Below, piece after piece: positions 17,417 through 25,992 of a DNA stretch of 64,000 bases. The translations under genes and the position numbers were made by a program. Source of the stretch: Streptomyces peucetius. Its GTDB lineage: Bacteria > Actinomycetota > Actinomycetes > Streptomycetales > Streptomycetaceae. Positions within the stretch are counted from its first letter, which is position 1; each line of letters begins with the position of its first letter. The notes beneath the pieces are model-generated. The model was not told the DNA's origin and ran no database searches. It saw only the letters and a list, made by a program, of their open reading frames with translations. The stretch lies in contig NZ_CP107567.1 of NCBI RefSeq assembly GCF_025854275.1, positions 124,001-188,000 on the forward strand, given 5' to 3'.

Positions 17417-18376
17417 TCAGCGCGAGTGGTTGCGGCGGCGGTATGCGTAGGCGGCGAGCAGCGCGGCGGCAACTGAGGCGAGGCCGCCGAGCGTGAGTAC
17501 GGCCAGCTGGGGGTTCTCGTCGCGTTGTGGCGTGCGGATGGTGATGCTGCCGGCGTTCTCGCGGGTGACGAGTCCGCTGGTGAGGGTCAGTCGTGCGGTC
17601 CACTTACCGGCCGGGAGCCCTGGGTCGAGTGGGGTGGTCGCGACGGTTGATCTGCCCGGGCCGATGGTGCCTGCCTTGGCATTGAACGGGCCTGCGGACG
17701 CGCCGCCTGGCCCGTTCGACAGGGTGAGTTTGCCCGCGAGGTCGAGGGCCCGGCCGCCGGTGTTCTTCACTCGGGCCGTGACCATCGGTGCGCCATTGGC
17801 GGCGCGGGCGCCGGTCAGATTGTCGATGCGGAAGTCGGAGGGCGGTTCGCCGCCGGGTCCGACGGACAGGTAGATACGCACTCCGGCGCGGGCCGCTTGG
17901 CGTACCTGCTTCGAGGGGTCGGGATCGGGGCTGATCTGCGCCCAGATGACGCCGTAGTGTTCGCCGCCGGTCGCATCGTCCGCGACGGTGATCTCGGTCC
18001 ACACTGTGGCCGTCTCGTCGGGTTCCAGGACGAGTTCGCTGCGCTCGAGCGTCACCCACCTGGTGAGCTCGTTGCCCCCGCGCCCGTGCGCGAAGGTGAA
18101 GCCGTCCTTGTGGACCGCTGCGGCCCCGGGGTAGAGCTGTACGCGGTGTCGCGTGTCCGCCAGGTTGGTGACCGCGATCCGCCTGCGGATCTGCTGGCCC
18201 GGTCTGATGTGATCGACGATGTACCGGTGGGCACGCTCGTCGTCGCGGCGGCTGACCGGCGCGTCGACGAGCCGGATGCCGACGGCCAGGTCGTCGGACG
18301 TCCGCCGCGGCGGCTCCGCAGCCACAGGCGCGACTGCTCCGAGGAGCAGTAACACGGCGAGGAGCAGTCCGCCCAC
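17417..18376 (-). CDS. DUF916/WxL-binding-like cell-surface protein with C-terminal anchor
   Basis: 319 residues: N-terminal signal peptide (LLLAVLLLLGAVAPVAAEPP), then an Ig-like region with VGIRLVDAPVSRRDDERAHRY, QIRRRIAVTNLADTRHRVQL and GGEHYGVIWAQISPD. A second beta-sandwich (FRIDNLTGARAANGAPMVTA) follows, and a C-terminal membrane helix with a basic tail (AAYAYRRRNHSR). This is the layout of Firmicute 'WxL-interacting protein' families (DUF916 + DUF3324), which attach WxL proteins to the wall. It is the last gene of a three-gene minus-strand operon, 4 bp after the preceding gene's stop. Function is inferred from architecture. Confidence 0.75.
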   Translation of the reverse strand: MGGLLLAVLLLLGAVAPVAAEPPRRTSDDLAVGIRLVDAPVSRRDDERAHRYIVDHIRPGQQIRRRIAVTNLADTRHRVQLYPGAAAVHKDGFTFAHGRGGNELTRWVTLERSELVLEPDETATVWTEITVADDATGGEHYGVIWAQISPDPDPSKQVRQAARAGVRIYLSVGPGGEPPSDFRIDNLTGARAANGAPMVTARVKNTGGRALDLAGKLTLSNGPGGASAGPFNAKAGTIGPGRSTVATTPLDPGLPAGKWTARLTLTSGLVTRENAGSITIRTPQRDENPQLAVLTLGGLASVAAALLAAYAYRRRNHSR

Positions 18377-18380
18377 GGGC

Positions 18381-18926
18381 TCACGCCACCGAATGGGTCA
18401 CCGTTCCGCTGTAGAGCCCGCCGATGGCATCCTGCGGGATCCTGATCTCGAGGGTGGGGTTCCAGCTCGCGCTGTTGTTTCCGCTGCCCGAGGTCTTGGA
18501 GAACGCGGTGCGTGGCTGCTCCAGGCTGACCCGGTCGTTACGTGTGGGCTGGCCGGGCACGAAGGTGCCGGTGCCGGTGGTGGCGGTCGCCGGCCCGGAC
18601 CAGTAGTTCACCAGGTTGGGCACGATGACCTCGGTCGGATCGTCGGTTCCGGTGTCGAACTGCGTCGCGACCACCGACACTGTCCACGTGGCATTGTTCG
18701 CGGCCCTCTCGTCGCGCACCGTGACGGTGCCGAGCTGACCGCTGACGGTCTGCCCCGGGAACCCGGACCCCAGGTCGCGCGAGGAGGGCACCTCGAGCGT
18801 GAGGTTCGCCGTGGCCACGGTGAACGTGACGGTCGTGTCCCCCGACGGCTGGGCGACCGCAGGCAACGGTGCCGCGCCGACCACGGCGACGGCGATGGCA
18901 CTTGAAATCAGTGATCTTTTGCGCAC
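18381..18926 (-). CDS. WxL-like secreted surface protein (copy 2)
   Basis: 181 residues with a signal peptide (LISSAIAVAVVGAAPLPAVA) and one beta-sandwich domain. Shared motifs with the next gene: L.(V/I)P...DLG..FPG, W(T)V/ATVSA..F, (F/N)YWSG.ATSTTGTGTFVPGQ, PRTAFSKTSGSG and a C-terminal YSGTVTHSVA. That ending resembles the YTATVTWTL ending of Firmicute WxL domains, although the exact W-x-L motif is not conserved. It lies between its paralogue and the DUF916-like gene, and all three probably form one exported complex. No cell-wall sorting signal is seen. Confidence 0.7.
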   Translation of the reverse strand: MRKRSLISSAIAVAVVGAAPLPAVAQPSGDTTVTFTVATANLTLEVPSSRDLGSGFPGQTVSGQLGTVTVRDERAANNATWTVSVVATQFDTGTDDPTEVIVPNLVNYWSGPATATTGTGTFVPGQPTRNDRVSLEQPRTAFSKTSGSGNNSASWNPTLEIRIPQDAIGGLYSGTVTHSVA

Positions 18927-18975
18927 GGAACCATCATGGCTCCTTATTTGACGGTATGTCGGTATCTAGCATGTT

Positions 18976-19518
18976 TCATGCGACTGAGTGGGTGACGGTC
19001 CCGGTGTAGGTGCCGCCCACGGCGGCCGCCGGCACCGTGAGGATCAGCGTCGGCTGCCAGGCGGTGGTGTTGATCCCGCTGCCGGACGTCTTGGCGAACG
19101 CCGTACGCGGGACGCTCAGGGTCTGCGCCTGCGCACTCGTGGCCTGGCCCGGTACCCGGGTGCCGATGCCGGTGGTTGAGGTGGCCTGACCCGACCAGTA
19201 CGAGAACTGACTCCTGGAGATCTGCCGGGCGGCGCCACCACCCGGCGTCGTGAAGTCGCTCGCCGACACCGTCGCCGTCCAGACCGCGTTCAAGCTGACC
19301 CGTGTATCGGAAACCCGGACTTCACCGACCTGTCGGCTGATCGATGAACCAGGGAAGGCCGCGCCGAGATCCACCGCGGCCGGCACGGTGATCGACAGCG
19401 TGCCCACCGGTTGCGCGACGCGTACCACGCCGTGGCTCGTCACCGGCGCCGCTGCGCCGGGCAGCGCCGTCACCACGACCGCCGACCCGACACCCATAAG
19501 CATCCACAGGATTTGCAC
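18976..19518 (-). CDS. WxL-like secreted surface protein (copy 1, operon first gene)
   Basis: 180 residues: signal peptide MQILWMLMGVGSAVVVTALP-GAAA, then a single domain clearly paralogous to the downstream gene (SITVPAAVDLGAAFPGSSIS, FSYWSGQATSTTGIGTRVPG, PRTAFAKTSGSG, TYTGTVTHSVA). The 49-bp gap before the next gene and identical orientation suggest one transcript of three genes. The divergent neighbour is a secreted subtilase, which could process surface proteins; that link is only positional. Confidence 0.7.
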   Translation of the reverse strand: MQILWMLMGVGSAVVVTALPGAAAPVTSHGVVRVAQPVGTLSITVPAAVDLGAAFPGSSISRQVGEVRVSDTRVSLNAVWTATVSASDFTTPGGGAARQISRSQFSYWSGQATSTTGIGTRVPGQATSAQAQTLSVPRTAFAKTSGSGINTTAWQPTLILTVPAAAVGGTYTGTVTHSVA

Positions 19519-19659
19519 GCCGCGACTATAGATCCCGCTACGGGTGATTTTGATCCATCGTCACCCGTTCAGCCGGTTTCTTTCTGGCTGCGACCGGTTA
19601 GCGTTCCTCGACCGTTTCGCTCATCCGCACCCTCGGCGGATCTTCGTCCAGGAGCCCCC

Positions 19660-21675
19660 ATGCGCAAGTCCGCGCGTACCGCGACGTACACCGTTCTCGC
19701 CCTGGTTCTCGCCGCCGCCGCCAGCCCCGCCCTGTCCATGCCGGCGCACCAAGGCCGCACGGAACCAACCCGGCTCGCCAGCATCAGCGAAGACCACGAA
19801 CCCACGCTCATCCGGCTACGTACCCGCACCTTCGATCCGACCACACCGGAGGCGGAACGCTCCCGGCCGCAGGGCCATCTACGGTCAAAGGACGGCCGCG
19901 CGTACCTCGTGCAGTTCACGACCACCCCGCTCGACAGCCACCGCGCCGCGCTGACTGCCCTCGGTGCCCGGATCGGCGCCTACATTCCCGACGCCACCTA
20001 CGTGGTGCGCATGGACGAGGCGGCCCGAGGACAGGTCGCTGCGCTGCCGTTCGTGCGATGGGTCGGCCGGTACGACGCCGGCGACAAGATCGAAGGCGGA
20101 GCCGTGCCGTCGAGCGCCCGCCGATACCTCATCACGCTCGTGGAACGCAGCGCCGCCGATCAACGTTCGGTGGTCGAGCGGATCAAGGCGATCGGTGGGA
20201 AGGTTCACGTCGCATCGGCGAGCCGGCAACTGGTTGAGGCAACCCTGCAGCCGGCGCAGGCGCTTGCCGTGGCGCACTTGGACGCGGTGCTCGCGCTCGA
20301 CGTCTGGACGGCAGGCGAAGTGGACATGGACAACGCCCGCGTCGCGGGCGGCGCCAACACGGTCGAGACCGCCCTGGGCCACCTCGGCCAAGGCGTACGC
20401 GGCGAGGTGATGGACAGCGGGCTGCGCACCACGCACCAGGAGTTCGCGGCCTTCCCGCCGATCATGCACACCGCCAACACCACCAGCACGAGCCACGGCA
20501 CCTCGACGTACGGGCAGATCTTCTCCTCCGGAGTCAACGCCAATGCCCGCGGTCTGCTCCCCCAGGCACAGCCCATCTTCGCCGCCTTCAGCCAGGTGTC
20601 CGACCGGTGGGCGCACACCGCGGAGCTCGTCGACCCGGCGGGCCCCTACCGGGCGGTGTTCCAGTCCAACAGTATGGGCAGCGCGCTGACATTCAGCTAC
20701 AACTCGACATCGGCGGCGATGGACGACATCGTCTTCGACCACGACATCCTCATCTGCCAGTCCCAGGGCAACACCGGTAACCGCTCTGCCCGGCCACAGG
20801 CGTGGGCGAAGAACGTGGTGTCCGTCGGCGGCACGTACCACTACGACACCGTCTCCCGCGCCGATGACGCGTGGAACGGCGGCGGGAGCATCGGCCCGGC
20901 CGCGGACGGGCGGATCAAGCCCGACCTGTCGAACTACTACGACGCGGTCCACACCACCGCGTCCGGCGGCGACGCCGCGTACACCAGCACGTTCAGCGGC
21001 ACCAGCGCCGCCACCCCGATCACCTGCGGCTACGCGGGCCTGATCTTCCAGATGTGGGCCAACGGGGTCTTCGAGGGCAGCCCCGGTCTGGACCGCGACG
21101 TCTTCGCGTCCCGGCCACATGCCGCCACCGCGAAGGCATTGTTGATCAATTCGGCCGACCAGTACGCCTTCACAGGCGAGTCCCACGACCTGGCCCGGAT
21201 GAAGCAGGGCTGGGGTTCGGCCAGCGCCGGCAACCTGTACCAGCAGGCGGAGGCCAACAACTGGCAGCTCCCGATCCTCGTCAACGAGACGGACGTGCTC
21301 ACGCAGGGCCAGAGCGCGACGTACACACTGACCACCGACGGCAGTGAGCCGCTGAAGGCGACGATGGTCTACACCGATCCGATGGGCTCCCCGTCGGCGG
21401 CCCAGGCGCGGGTCAACGACCTGACCCTGAAGCTCACCGCCCCGGACGGCACCGTGTACTGGGGAAACAACGGACTCGCGGCAGGCAACTGGTCAGCCCC
21501 GGGTGGCTCGGCCAACACGATCGACACCGTCGAGAACGTGTTCATCCAGAACCCGGCCGTCGGCACCTGGACGATCGAGGTCATCGCCAGCCAGATCAAC
21601 GTGGACGGACACGTGGAAACCCCCGCGACCGACGCCGACTTCGCCTTGGTCACCACCGGAAAGGTCACCAGCTGA
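19660..21675 (+). CDS. Secreted subtilisin-family (S8) serine protease
   Basis: 671 residues from ATG 19660 (AGGAG 5 bp upstream): signal peptide MRKSARTATYTVLALVLAAA, a propeptide/inhibitor-like region (~60-230), then the peptidase domain with triad Asp252 (GEVMDSG), His279 (SHGTSTYG) and Ser449 (GTSAATP). The oxyanion Asn is in SQGNTGN. The C-terminal ~110 residues (TLTTDGSEPLKATMVYTDPM...WTIEVIAS) form a P/PPC-like beta domain. The D-to-H spacing is short. Expected role: extracellular protein degradation or processing. A strong hairpin ~180 bp downstream likely terminates transcription. Confidence 0.9.
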   Translation: MRKSARTATYTVLALVLAAAASPALSMPAHQGRTEPTRLASISEDHEPTLIRLRTRTFDPTTPEAERSRPQGHLRSKDGRAYLVQFTTTPLDSHRAALTALGARIGAYIPDATYVVRMDEAARGQVAALPFVRWVGRYDAGDKIEGGAVPSSARRYLITLVERSAADQRSVVERIKAIGGKVHVASASRQLVEATLQPAQALAVAHLDAVLALDVWTAGEVDMDNARVAGGANTVETALGHLGQGVRGEVMDSGLRTTHQEFAAFPPIMHTANTTSTSHGTSTYGQIFSSGVNANARGLLPQAQPIFAAFSQVSDRWAHTAELVDPAGPYRAVFQSNSMGSALTFSYNSTSAAMDDIVFDHDILICQSQGNTGNRSARPQAWAKNVVSVGGTYHYDTVSRADDAWNGGGSIGPAADGRIKPDLSNYYDAVHTTASGGDAAYTSTFSGTSAATPITCGYAGLIFQMWANGVFEGSPGLDRDVFASRPHAATAKALLINSADQYAFTGESHDLARMKQGWGSASAGNLYQQAEANNWQLPILVNETDVLTQGQSATYTLTTDGSEPLKATMVYTDPMGSPSAAQARVNDLTLKLTAPDGTVYWGNNGLAAGNWSAPGGSANTIDTVENVFIQNPAVGTWTIEVIASQINVDGHVETPATDADFALVTTGKVTS

Positions 21676-21857
21676 TACTCCACGGCTCCTTCCTGATGGC
21701 GTGCACGGGCGGCGGATCAAACGATGCGTCGCTCGTCGGCGGGCGCAAAGTCCGCTGCACAGGTCAAACGGCGGCGGGCCGGGAGGAGCGTGACTGGGCG
21801 GCGTGCCGCATCGTTGTTGCTTCCAGTGCACGCGTCCGTCCTCACGGAATGCATGCT

Positions 21858-21885
21858 GGGCCCTGATCAGCGCCGATCAGGGCCC
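21858..21885 (+). terminator. Hairpin terminator downstream of the protease
   Basis: A perfect 11-bp inverted repeat, GGGCCCTGATC (21858-21868) and GATCAGGGCCC (21875-21885), with a 6-nt loop. It lies between the convergent protease and TetR genes and may serve both. There is no U-tract. Confidence 0.7.
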
Positions 21886-22011
21886 GCCTCATGCCTCGGG
21901 CCAGGCGGCGGTCCACTGGCTCTCCGGGATGGGCGGCGACGTGAGGGGCGACCGTGCCGGTGATGATCCGGCAGAACTCGGTGAGTTCTCGGTGAGCACA
22001 CGTCAGCCTGA

Positions 22012-22800
22012 TCAGTGCGGCGGCTCCGGCATGGGCCCGCCGACGGCAGACGAGTCGCCGCCGTTCGGAACACAGCCATCGAGCAGTGCGTCCAGACCTG
22101 CGGCGAGTCCCTCCGTTCCACCACGCTCGGCGAGGTCGGCGGTGGCCGCCCGGAGCCGGGGCAGTTCCTGCGCCGACATCCGGTGCAGGCCGAGTCGGAA
22201 CGCCGGATCGGACTCGTCGGGAGCGTCCACCATGGCCCGGAGCTCGACGAAGACATAGCCGAGCAGCCACGCGATGTACGCCCGATGGGTTCTTGCCGCG
22301 GCGGCGTCATCCAGACCCGCCTGGTGCAGCAGGGTCAGGACCCGCTCGTGGTCCCGGAGTACGGCCGGTGGGCGGCGTGCGAGTGGGACCGCCAGCATGC
22401 GGGTCGCCAGCAGCGGCACGGCGTGGGGGTGGCTCAGGGCAACCAAGTAGGTTTCGCGTGCGACGTGGTGGAGTTCCGCGCGCCAAGCGGGAGACGACCG
22501 CGAGACGTTCGCAGTCGGCGTTCGGGCATCGCGGGACTCAGCGGCCAGGACATCCTCCAACTCCAGATACAGCGCCTCGACCAGGCCGTCTAGCAGAGCC
22601 TCCTTGCCGGCCGCGTACCGGTACAGAGCCATGGCCTCGACGCCCAACTCGGCGCCCAGTCGTCGCATGCTCAGCGCCCCGAGCCCTTCGCGATCGACCA
22701 CTTCCAGAGCGGTGGCAAGGACCCGCTCCCGGCTCAGCCGCCCGTAGCGGCCTCGATCACCGGCACGTCGGCCCGCGCCCTGCCCGGTCTCCCTGGCCAT
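22012..22800 (-). CDS. TetR-family regulator, TetR_C type, divergent from the polysaccharide operon
   Basis: 262 residues. The N-terminal HTH is SRERVLATALEVVDREGLGA-LSMRRLGAELGV and then ALYRYAAGKEALLDGLVEAL. The C-terminal ligand/dimer domain carries the TetR_C pattern ARETYLVALSHPHAVPLLATR. ATG 22800 is preferred over an upstream in-frame start because GGAGG lies 8 bp before it. It faces the glycosyltransferase gene across a 213-bp promoter region with paired repeats, so it is a candidate repressor of that operon. The ligand is unknown. Confidence 0.9.
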   Translation of the reverse strand: MARETGQGAGRRAGDRGRYGRLSRERVLATALEVVDREGLGALSMRRLGAELGVEAMALYRYAAGKEALLDGLVEALYLELEDVLAAESRDARTPTANVSRSSPAWRAELHHVARETYLVALSHPHAVPLLATRMLAVPLARRPPAVLRDHERVLTLLHQAGLDDAAAARTHRAYIAWLLGYVFVELRAMVDAPDESDPAFRLGLHRMSAQELPRLRAATADLAERGGTEGLAAGLDALLDGCVPNGGDSSAVGGPMPEPPH

Positions 22801-22877
22801 TCCATCGCCTCCAGCGACGAGATGAGCCTTTCGGCCTGCCCCCTTGACCATATGCGACCTTCAGTGGAAAGTGTACG

Positions 22878-22901
22878 TATACGCCGTAAATATACGACGT
22901 A
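22878..22901. promoter_or_regulatory. Paired 11-bp repeat, candidate TetR operator
   Basis: TATACGCCGTA (22878-22888) and TATACGACGTA (22891-22901) are direct repeats differing at one base, separated by AA. The palindrome CGTATACG (22876-22883) overlaps the first. The block is AT-richer than its surroundings and sits between the divergent tetR and glycosyltransferase genes, where an operator would be expected. Confidence 0.5.
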
Positions 22902-23013
22902 GGGATACAGGCGGAGATGCCTCCCATGCGATCGCTGCGGCAGAAGCCGCGGCTGTGGGCCTGACACGGCCAAACCGACACATAAGGTACGCGACCGATT
23001 ACGGAGCGTTGCC

Positions 23014-24882
23014 ATGACCTCCAGGCGCCTCGCGATCTCCAGCGATTCCAGTGACGGCGACTCCATGTCCGATTCGGGGACAGTGACGCCACTGGAAGCC
23101 CAGATCCGGAAGCTGTCCGGCGGACGTGTCGCACGGATCACTGCGGAAGGCCCCATCTTCAGGTGGCGCCCGCCCTCTCGGTCCGTACGCCCCGACACCT
23201 TCGTGCGCGTGCTGTCCGGCGGGGACCAGGCCGTCGTCATCGGACTGGCCGTCAGCTGGGCGCTGGCCTTCACCTGGTTCTGGACGTGGTGGCTGAGGCC
23301 GGAGCACCGGGTCGGATGGGCCGGGCTGGTCGTCAACAGCGTCCTGCTGCTGTATCTGACGGCACTCCCCTTCTACTTCCTGATCACCGTCAGCCGGCTG
23401 AAGCGGGTGAACCCCTCGCTGGCGGTCCCCGCGCTGAAAGTCGCCTTCGTGGTGACCCGGGCTCCCTCCGAGCAGTGGTGCACGGTCCGCAGAACCGTCG
23501 AGGCCATGACGGCCCAGGTCTTCCCTCACCCGTACGACGTGTGGCTGTGCGACGAGGACCCCACCGAGGAGATCCTCCAGTGGTGCCGTCGCCACGACGT
23601 CCGTGTGTCGTGCCGCCGGGGCGTCGCCGCGTACCACCGGACCACCTGGCCCCGGCGTACCCGCTGCAAGGAAGGCAACCTCGCCTACTTCTACGACCGC
23701 TGGGGCTACCGCGACTACGCCGTCGTCTCCCAGCTCGACTGCGACCATGTTCCGGCCCCGACCTACCTGGCCGAGATGGTGAGGCCGTTCGCCGACCCGG
23801 CCATCGGGTACGTGGCCGCTCCCAGCGTCTGCGACGTCAACGCCGGCCAGTCGTGGTCAGCGCGGGGCCGGTTGTACCGGGAGGCCGTCTGGCACGGAGC
23901 CGTGCAGCTCGGCCACACCAACGGACTCGCACCGATGTGCATCGGCTCGCACTACGCGGTCCGCACGGCCGCGCTGCGCGACATCGGGGGTCTCGGACCG
24001 GAGCTCGCGGAGGACTTTTCCACGACACTGCTTCTCAATTCGGCCGGCTGGCAAGGGGCATTCGCAATCGACGCCGAGGCACACGGCGACGGGCCACTCA
24101 CCTTCGCCGACATGGTCACCCAGGAATACCAGTGGTCTCGCAGCCTCACCACGATGCTGTTCAGTCTCATCTGGCACCACATAGGCCGTATGCCCGTCCT
24201 GCGTCGTCTGCGTTTCGCCTATGCGCTGGGCTACTACCCGCTGCTCGCACTGACCGTTCTGGCTGGAATGTCACTGCCGCCGATCGCGGTGCTGACCGGC
24301 CTGCCATGGATGAACGTCAACTACTTCGACTTCCTGCTCCACTTCTGGTTCATGCCGCTCTGGGTCCTCTTGGCGTTGCTCCTCATGCGGCGGTGCGGAC
24401 TGCTGCGCCCGCCCTCGGCGCCCGTCATCAGCTGGGAGATCTGGCTGTTCGCCCTCGCCCGCTGGCCTTACATCGTCTGGGGGGTCCTGGGGGCGGCGCG
24501 CCAGCAGATGCGCCCGCGGCCGGTGGTCTTCAAGGTCACGCCCAAGCAACGCAGCGGCTTCGAACCCCTGCTGACCCGTCTGGTGCTTCCGTTCGCCGTC
24601 CTGGCTGTGTCCCTGGCCGGCGTCACCCTGTTCGGAGAGCTGATGCGACCTGCGGTGGGCTACGTCTTCCTGTCCCTGCTCGGCGCCGTGACCTACGGGG
24701 CGGTCGCCCTGGCCGTGCCCTTGATGCACGTGCGGGAGACATCCCGTGCGACCGGCACCACGTTCCGCACCGCCCTCCCCACAGCGAGGACACCGCTGCT
24801 CATCGGTGTCGCCTCCGCTGTCCCTTCCATCCTGGCCATCACGTTCTTCCCTGCCTACGCGGCCGCTGTTCTCGGCTGGTGA
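23014..24882 (+). CDS. Processive membrane glycosyltransferase, family 2 (cellulose/hyaluronan-synthase-like)
   Basis: 622 residues: two N-terminal TM helices (~75-125), a cytosolic GT-A domain and four or more C-terminal TM helices. The catalytic motifs are ordered as in BcsA-like synthases: LCDED (~178), DCDHVP (DxD, ~241), ELAEDFST (TED-like, ~331) and QEYQWSRSL (a Q-x-x-RW variant, ~369). No PilZ domain follows, so c-di-GMP would not bind it directly. It likely polymerises a UDP-sugar and exports the chain. It is first of a tight five-gene plus-strand run whose other members make UDP-Gal, UDP-GlcA and UDP-Xyl. Confidence 0.88.
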   Translation: MTSRRLAISSDSSDGDSMSDSGTVTPLEAQIRKLSGGRVARITAEGPIFRWRPPSRSVRPDTFVRVLSGGDQAVVIGLAVSWALAFTWFWTWWLRPEHRVGWAGLVVNSVLLLYLTALPFYFLITVSRLKRVNPSLAVPALKVAFVVTRAPSEQWCTVRRTVEAMTAQVFPHPYDVWLCDEDPTEEILQWCRRHDVRVSCRRGVAAYHRTTWPRRTRCKEGNLAYFYDRWGYRDYAVVSQLDCDHVPAPTYLAEMVRPFADPAIGYVAAPSVCDVNAGQSWSARGRLYREAVWHGAVQLGHTNGLAPMCIGSHYAVRTAALRDIGGLGPELAEDFSTTLLLNSAGWQGAFAIDAEAHGDGPLTFADMVTQEYQWSRSLTTMLFSLIWHHIGRMPVLRRLRFAYALGYYPLLALTVLAGMSLPPIAVLTGLPWMNVNYFDFLLHFWFMPLWVLLALLLMRRCGLLRPPSAPVISWEIWLFALARWPYIVWGVLGAARQQMRPRPVVFKVTPKQRSGFEPLLTRLVLPFAVLAVSLAGVTLFGELMRPAVGYVFLSLLGAVTYGAVALAVPLMHVRETSRATGTTFRTALPTARTPLLIGVASAVPSILAITFFPAYAAAVLGW

Positions 24883-24933
24883 GCCCCGGTGTCCGCAGTC
24901 AACCAACCTCATGAACTCACGAAGGAGAGGCCC

Positions 24934-25962
24934 GTGCCAACACCGTCAACCATCCTGATCACCGGTGGAGCGGGTTTCATCGGCAGCCACACCTGTGTCG
25001 AACTGCTCGATCACGGCTACGCGCTGGTGGTGGTCGACGACTACTCCAACAGCTCGCCCCAGGTGTTCTCCAGGGTGCAGAAGGTCGCCGACTGCTATCT
25101 GAGCGCCGTCTACCGGCTGGATCTGCGCAACAGACGCGCACTCTCCGACGTCTTCGACCATCATTCCGTGGACGCGGTGGTGCACTTCGCCGGGAAGAAG
25201 GCCGTCGGCGAGTCGATGCGGAAACCGATCGAGTACTACGACACCAACATCGGCGGTACGACCGCCCTGCTGCGAGCCATGGACGAACACGGCGTCCACC
25301 AGATGGTGTTCTCTTCGTCCTGCTCCATCTACGGCGAAACCGACAAGGTGCCGCTGAACGAGCACGATCCGGCCCGGCCCACGAACCCCTACGCCGCATC
25401 GAAGTGGGCATGCGAGCAGATACTCGCCGACGTGTGCCGGCTCCGGCCCGAGTTCAGCGTGCTGTCCCTGCGCTATTTCAACCCTGTGGGCGCACATCCC
25501 AGCGGCCTGCTCGGCGAGTCCCCCCGTGGCGGCGACGTCAACCTGATGCCTCGCCTGGCCCAGGTCGCCGACGGCGAGCGGAAGGCCGTCACGGTGTACG
25601 GCAGCGACTACGCCACCCGGGACGGAACCGGGGTCCGTGACTACATCCATGTCATGGACGTCGCCGAGGCGCACCGGGTGGCGCTGGACCACCTCGACGA
25701 CGCACCCGGAATGCGGGTGTTCAACCTCGGCGTCGGATCAGGCACTTCGGTCCTGGAACTGCTGGCCGCCTTCGGCGAGGCCTGCGGCAAGGAGATCCCG
25801 TACACGGTCGAGGACCGCCGACCGGGCGACGTGAGCGAACTCGTCGCCGATCCCCGCGTCGTCGCACACGAATGGGGCTGGCGCCCGACCCGCAATCTCG
25901 CCGCGATGTGCCGGGACGCATGGCGGTTCCGGCAGCTCAACCCCCTCGGCTACGCGGACTGA
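24934..25962 (+). CDS. galE: UDP-glucose 4-epimerase
   Basis: 342 residues; interconverts UDP-glucose and UDP-galactose using tightly bound NAD. The N-terminal TGGAGFIGSHT nucleotide motif, VHFAGKKAVGES, SSSCSIYGE and the catalytic Tyr153-x3-Lys157 (NPYAASK) are all present. SLRYFNPVGAHPSGLLGE is GalE-specific and argues against a general epimerase. GTG 24934, with AAGGAGAGG just upstream, is the start. It follows the glycosyltransferase by 51 bp and precedes the UDP-glucose dehydrogenase by 30 bp. Confidence 0.93.
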   Translation: MPTPSTILITGGAGFIGSHTCVELLDHGYALVVVDDYSNSSPQVFSRVQKVADCYLSAVYRLDLRNRRALSDVFDHHSVDAVVHFAGKKAVGESMRKPIEYYDTNIGGTTALLRAMDEHGVHQMVFSSSCSIYGETDKVPLNEHDPARPTNPYAASKWACEQILADVCRLRPEFSVLSLRYFNPVGAHPSGLLGESPRGGDVNLMPRLAQVADGERKAVTVYGSDYATRDGTGVRDYIHVMDVAEAHRVALDHLDDAPGMRVFNLGVGSGTSVLELLAAFGEACGKEIPYTVEDRRPGDVSELVADPRVVAHEWGWRPTRNLAAMCRDAWRFRQLNPLGYAD

Positions 25963-25992
25963 TCCGTCCGCGCCCTCATGAAGGAGAACGAC

